A stretch of DNA of 21,609 bases. It comes from DASYUM01 sp036001225 (GTDB taxonomy: Bacteria; Methylomirabilota; Methylomirabilia; Rokubacteriales; DASRDR01). The notes under the pieces were generated by a model, which saw nothing but the letters and a program-made list of their open reading frames with translations, was not told the DNA's origin and searched no databases. Every line of letters begins with the position of its first letter. The stretch's first letter is position 1. Made by a program: the position numbers and the translations under genes. Shown piece by piece: positions 20,581 through 21,609 of the stretch. The stretch is taken from positions 1-21,609 of the forward strand of contig DASYUM010000146.1 of assembly GCA_036001225.1 (NCBI GenBank), read 5' to 3'.

Positions 20581-21609
20581 ATGATGCCGAGCGACGTGGA
20601 GAGCAGCCGGCCACTCACGCTCGCGCCGCACGGGATGGTCACCTCGCCTCACGCCCTCGCCTCTGCCGCCGGGGCGGCCACCCTGCGGGCCGGTGGCTCC
20701 GCCGTCGACGCCGCCATCACGACGAGCGCCGTCCTCAACGTCGTCTATCCGCACATGACCTCGGTCGGCGGCGACGCATTCTGGCTCGTCTACGACGCCG
20801 GCCGGCGAGCCGTGCGCTTTCTCAACGCGGCCGGCCGGGCCCCGGCCGCGGCCACCCCGGAGGCGTATCGCGCGCGCGGCCTCGCCGAGATTCCACACCG
20901 GGGCTGGCTGGCGGTCGCCAACACGCCGGGCCTCGTGGCCGGCTGGCAGTCCGCCCACGCGGCATACGGCGTCCGGCCCCTGGGCGAGCTGCTCGCGCCG
21001 GCGATCGAGTACGCGCGCGACGGCTTCCCGGCGACCCGGCGCCTGGTCGGGTGGATCGCCCGGACGGCGGACGTGCTCGCCGGGGTTCCCGAGAGCGCGG
21101 CGATGTTCCTGCCTGGTGGCGCGCCCCCTCGCCCGGGTCAGCGGCTGCGCTTGCCGGATCTGGCCCGCACGCTCGAGGCCATCGCGGGGAGCGGCCAGGC
21201 CGGCTTCTACGAGGGCGAGGTCGCCAAGGAGATCGCCCGCGCCAGCCGCGCCGGCGGCGGGCTCCTCGACGAGGCCGACCTGGCGGCGACCGACGCGCGA
21301 TGGGGGACCCCGCTCCGCGGCGGCTATCGCGGCATCACGCTCTACGAGACGCCGCCGCCGTCCCAGGGGTTCGCGGCGCTGCTCATCCTCGGCCTGATCG
21401 CGGGTGACGACGTGAGCCGACTCGGCCATCAGTCGGCGGACTCCCTGCACCTGCTGGTCGAGGCCAAGAAGGTCGCGTTCGCCGACCGCAACCGCCACCT
21501 GGCCGACCCGGCCTTCATGCCGGTCCCCCCCGAGCGGCTGCTCGACCCTGCCTACGTCCGCGAGCGCCGGCGGCTCATCCGCCCCGAGCAGGCCCAGGCG
21601 TGGGACGCC
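20581..21609 (+). CDS. Gamma-glutamyltransferase family protein, 3'-truncated by window end
   Basis: The first 343 codons of a GGT (Ntn-hydrolase) that hydrolyses or transfers gamma-glutamyl groups, for example from glutathione; related acylases share the fold. Visible signatures are HGMVTSPHALASAAGAATLRA, GGSAVDAAITTSAVLNVVYP, HMTSVGGDAFWLVYD (GGD at 63-65), LNAAGRAPAA with R86 as the probable glutamate-carboxylate ligand, GLVAGWQSAHAAYG, and YETPPPSQGFAALLILGL near the end. The autocatalytic cleavage site and nucleophilic Thr lie beyond the window and cannot be checked. ATG 20581 (or 20584) was chosen; no Shine-Dalgarno is evident. There is no signal peptide, unlike classical periplasmic GGT, so it may be cytoplasmic. 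It is divergent from yfhO. Confidence 0.92.
   Translation, partial: MMPSDVESSRPLTLAPHGMVTSPHALASAAGAATLRAGGSAVDAAITTSAVLNVVYPHMTSVGGDAFWLVYDAGRRAVRFLNAAGRAPAAATPEAYRARGLAEIPHRGWLAVANTPGLVAGWQSAHAAYGVRPLGELLAPAIEYARDGFPATRRLVGWIARTADVLAGVPESAAMFLPGGAPPRPGQRLRLPDLARTLEAIAGSGQAGFYEGEVAKEIARASRAGGGLLDEADLAATDARWGTPLRGGYRGITLYETPPPSQGFAALLILGLIAGDDVSRLGHQSADSLHLLVEAKKVAFADRNRHLADPAFMPVPPERLLDPAYVRERRRLIRPEQAQAWDA

Noticed and set aside
16428..21407. A 1659-codon plus-strand open frame opposite the M1 peptidase and yfhO genes
   Set aside because: It is antisense to two genes with clear family motifs, has low-complexity Arg/Gly/Pro/Glu-rich translation with no domain, and runs into the GGT gene in the wrong frame. 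Long stop-free antisense frames are expected at this GC content.
1..21609. tRNA, rRNA, CRISPR array, transposase or phage genes
   Set aside because: I looked for tRNA-like cloverleafs, regularly spaced repeats and transposase motifs and saw none. A dedicated covariance-model scan would settle this.

Overview
The window is high-GC DNA, densely packed with genes on both strands, from a free-living bacterium with a Gram-negative type envelope. It encodes a Pal lipoprotein, other lipoproteins and a periplasmic peptide-binding protein. The combination of a lactate/malate-dehydrogenase-like (Ldh_2) oxidoreductase, a DUF1028 protein, a Dpp-type transporter, an LLM flavin oxidoreductase, gamma-glutamyltransferase and GC-rich hairpins after genes resembles uncultured soil and subsurface lineages such as Rokubacteria/Methylomirabilota. 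That placement is inference, because no rRNA or other phylogenetic marker is present. No tRNA, rRNA, CRISPR array, transposase or phage gene was recognised.

Layout. (1) 1-1308: a minus-strand pair, a small lipoprotein followed by a pirin, ending in a perfect GC hairpin; a second hairpin repeat lies at 34-63. (2) 1406-4764: a plus-strand sugar/glycosyl cluster. It holds a dTDP-L-rhamnose 4-epimerase-like SDR, a GT2 glycosyltransferase one base downstream, and, after a 169-bp leader rich in inverted repeats, a fusion of a DUF2064/TIGR04282 transferase domain to a NUDIX hydrolase. (3) 4765-5905: convergent hairpins, a small minus-strand hypothetical gene, and a secreted Lys/Ala-rich DUF5666-like protein with an exceptionally strong ribosome binding site. 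(4) 5906-7628: an Ldh_2 oxidoreductase and a DUF1028 protein that appears to need a CTG start codon. (5) 7631-14848: a candidate promoter followed by an apparent operon of peptide-type binding protein, two permeases, LLM flavin oxidoreductase and a GH63/MGH1-like glycoside hydrolase. No ABC ATPase is present. (6) 14920-20528: minus-strand genes for a YfhO-family membrane protein, an M1 aminopeptidase with a HEAT-repeat tail, and Pal. (7) 20581-end: the N-terminal 343 codons of a gamma-glutamyltransferase, divergent from yfhO and cut by the window edge.

The genes suggest a scavenging lifestyle: uptake of peptides or similar small solutes, hydrolysis by M1 peptidase, GGT and a glycosidase, oxidation by Ldh_2 and LLM enzymes, plus surface-glycan synthesis. 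The least ordinary signal is at 12066-12187. A 78-bp double-hairpin segment is flanked by exact 22-bp direct repeats 100 bp apart. It sits precisely where the LLM and glycosidase genes would otherwise overlap by 11 bp, and the duplicated bases regenerate both the stop of one gene and the start of the next. This looks like a small hairpin element inserted without breaking either gene. Other points of interest are the DUF2064-NUDIX fusion, the CTG start, a family of near-identical 3'-end hairpins, and a promoter with a consensus -35 element that would give a nearly leaderless yfhO transcript.
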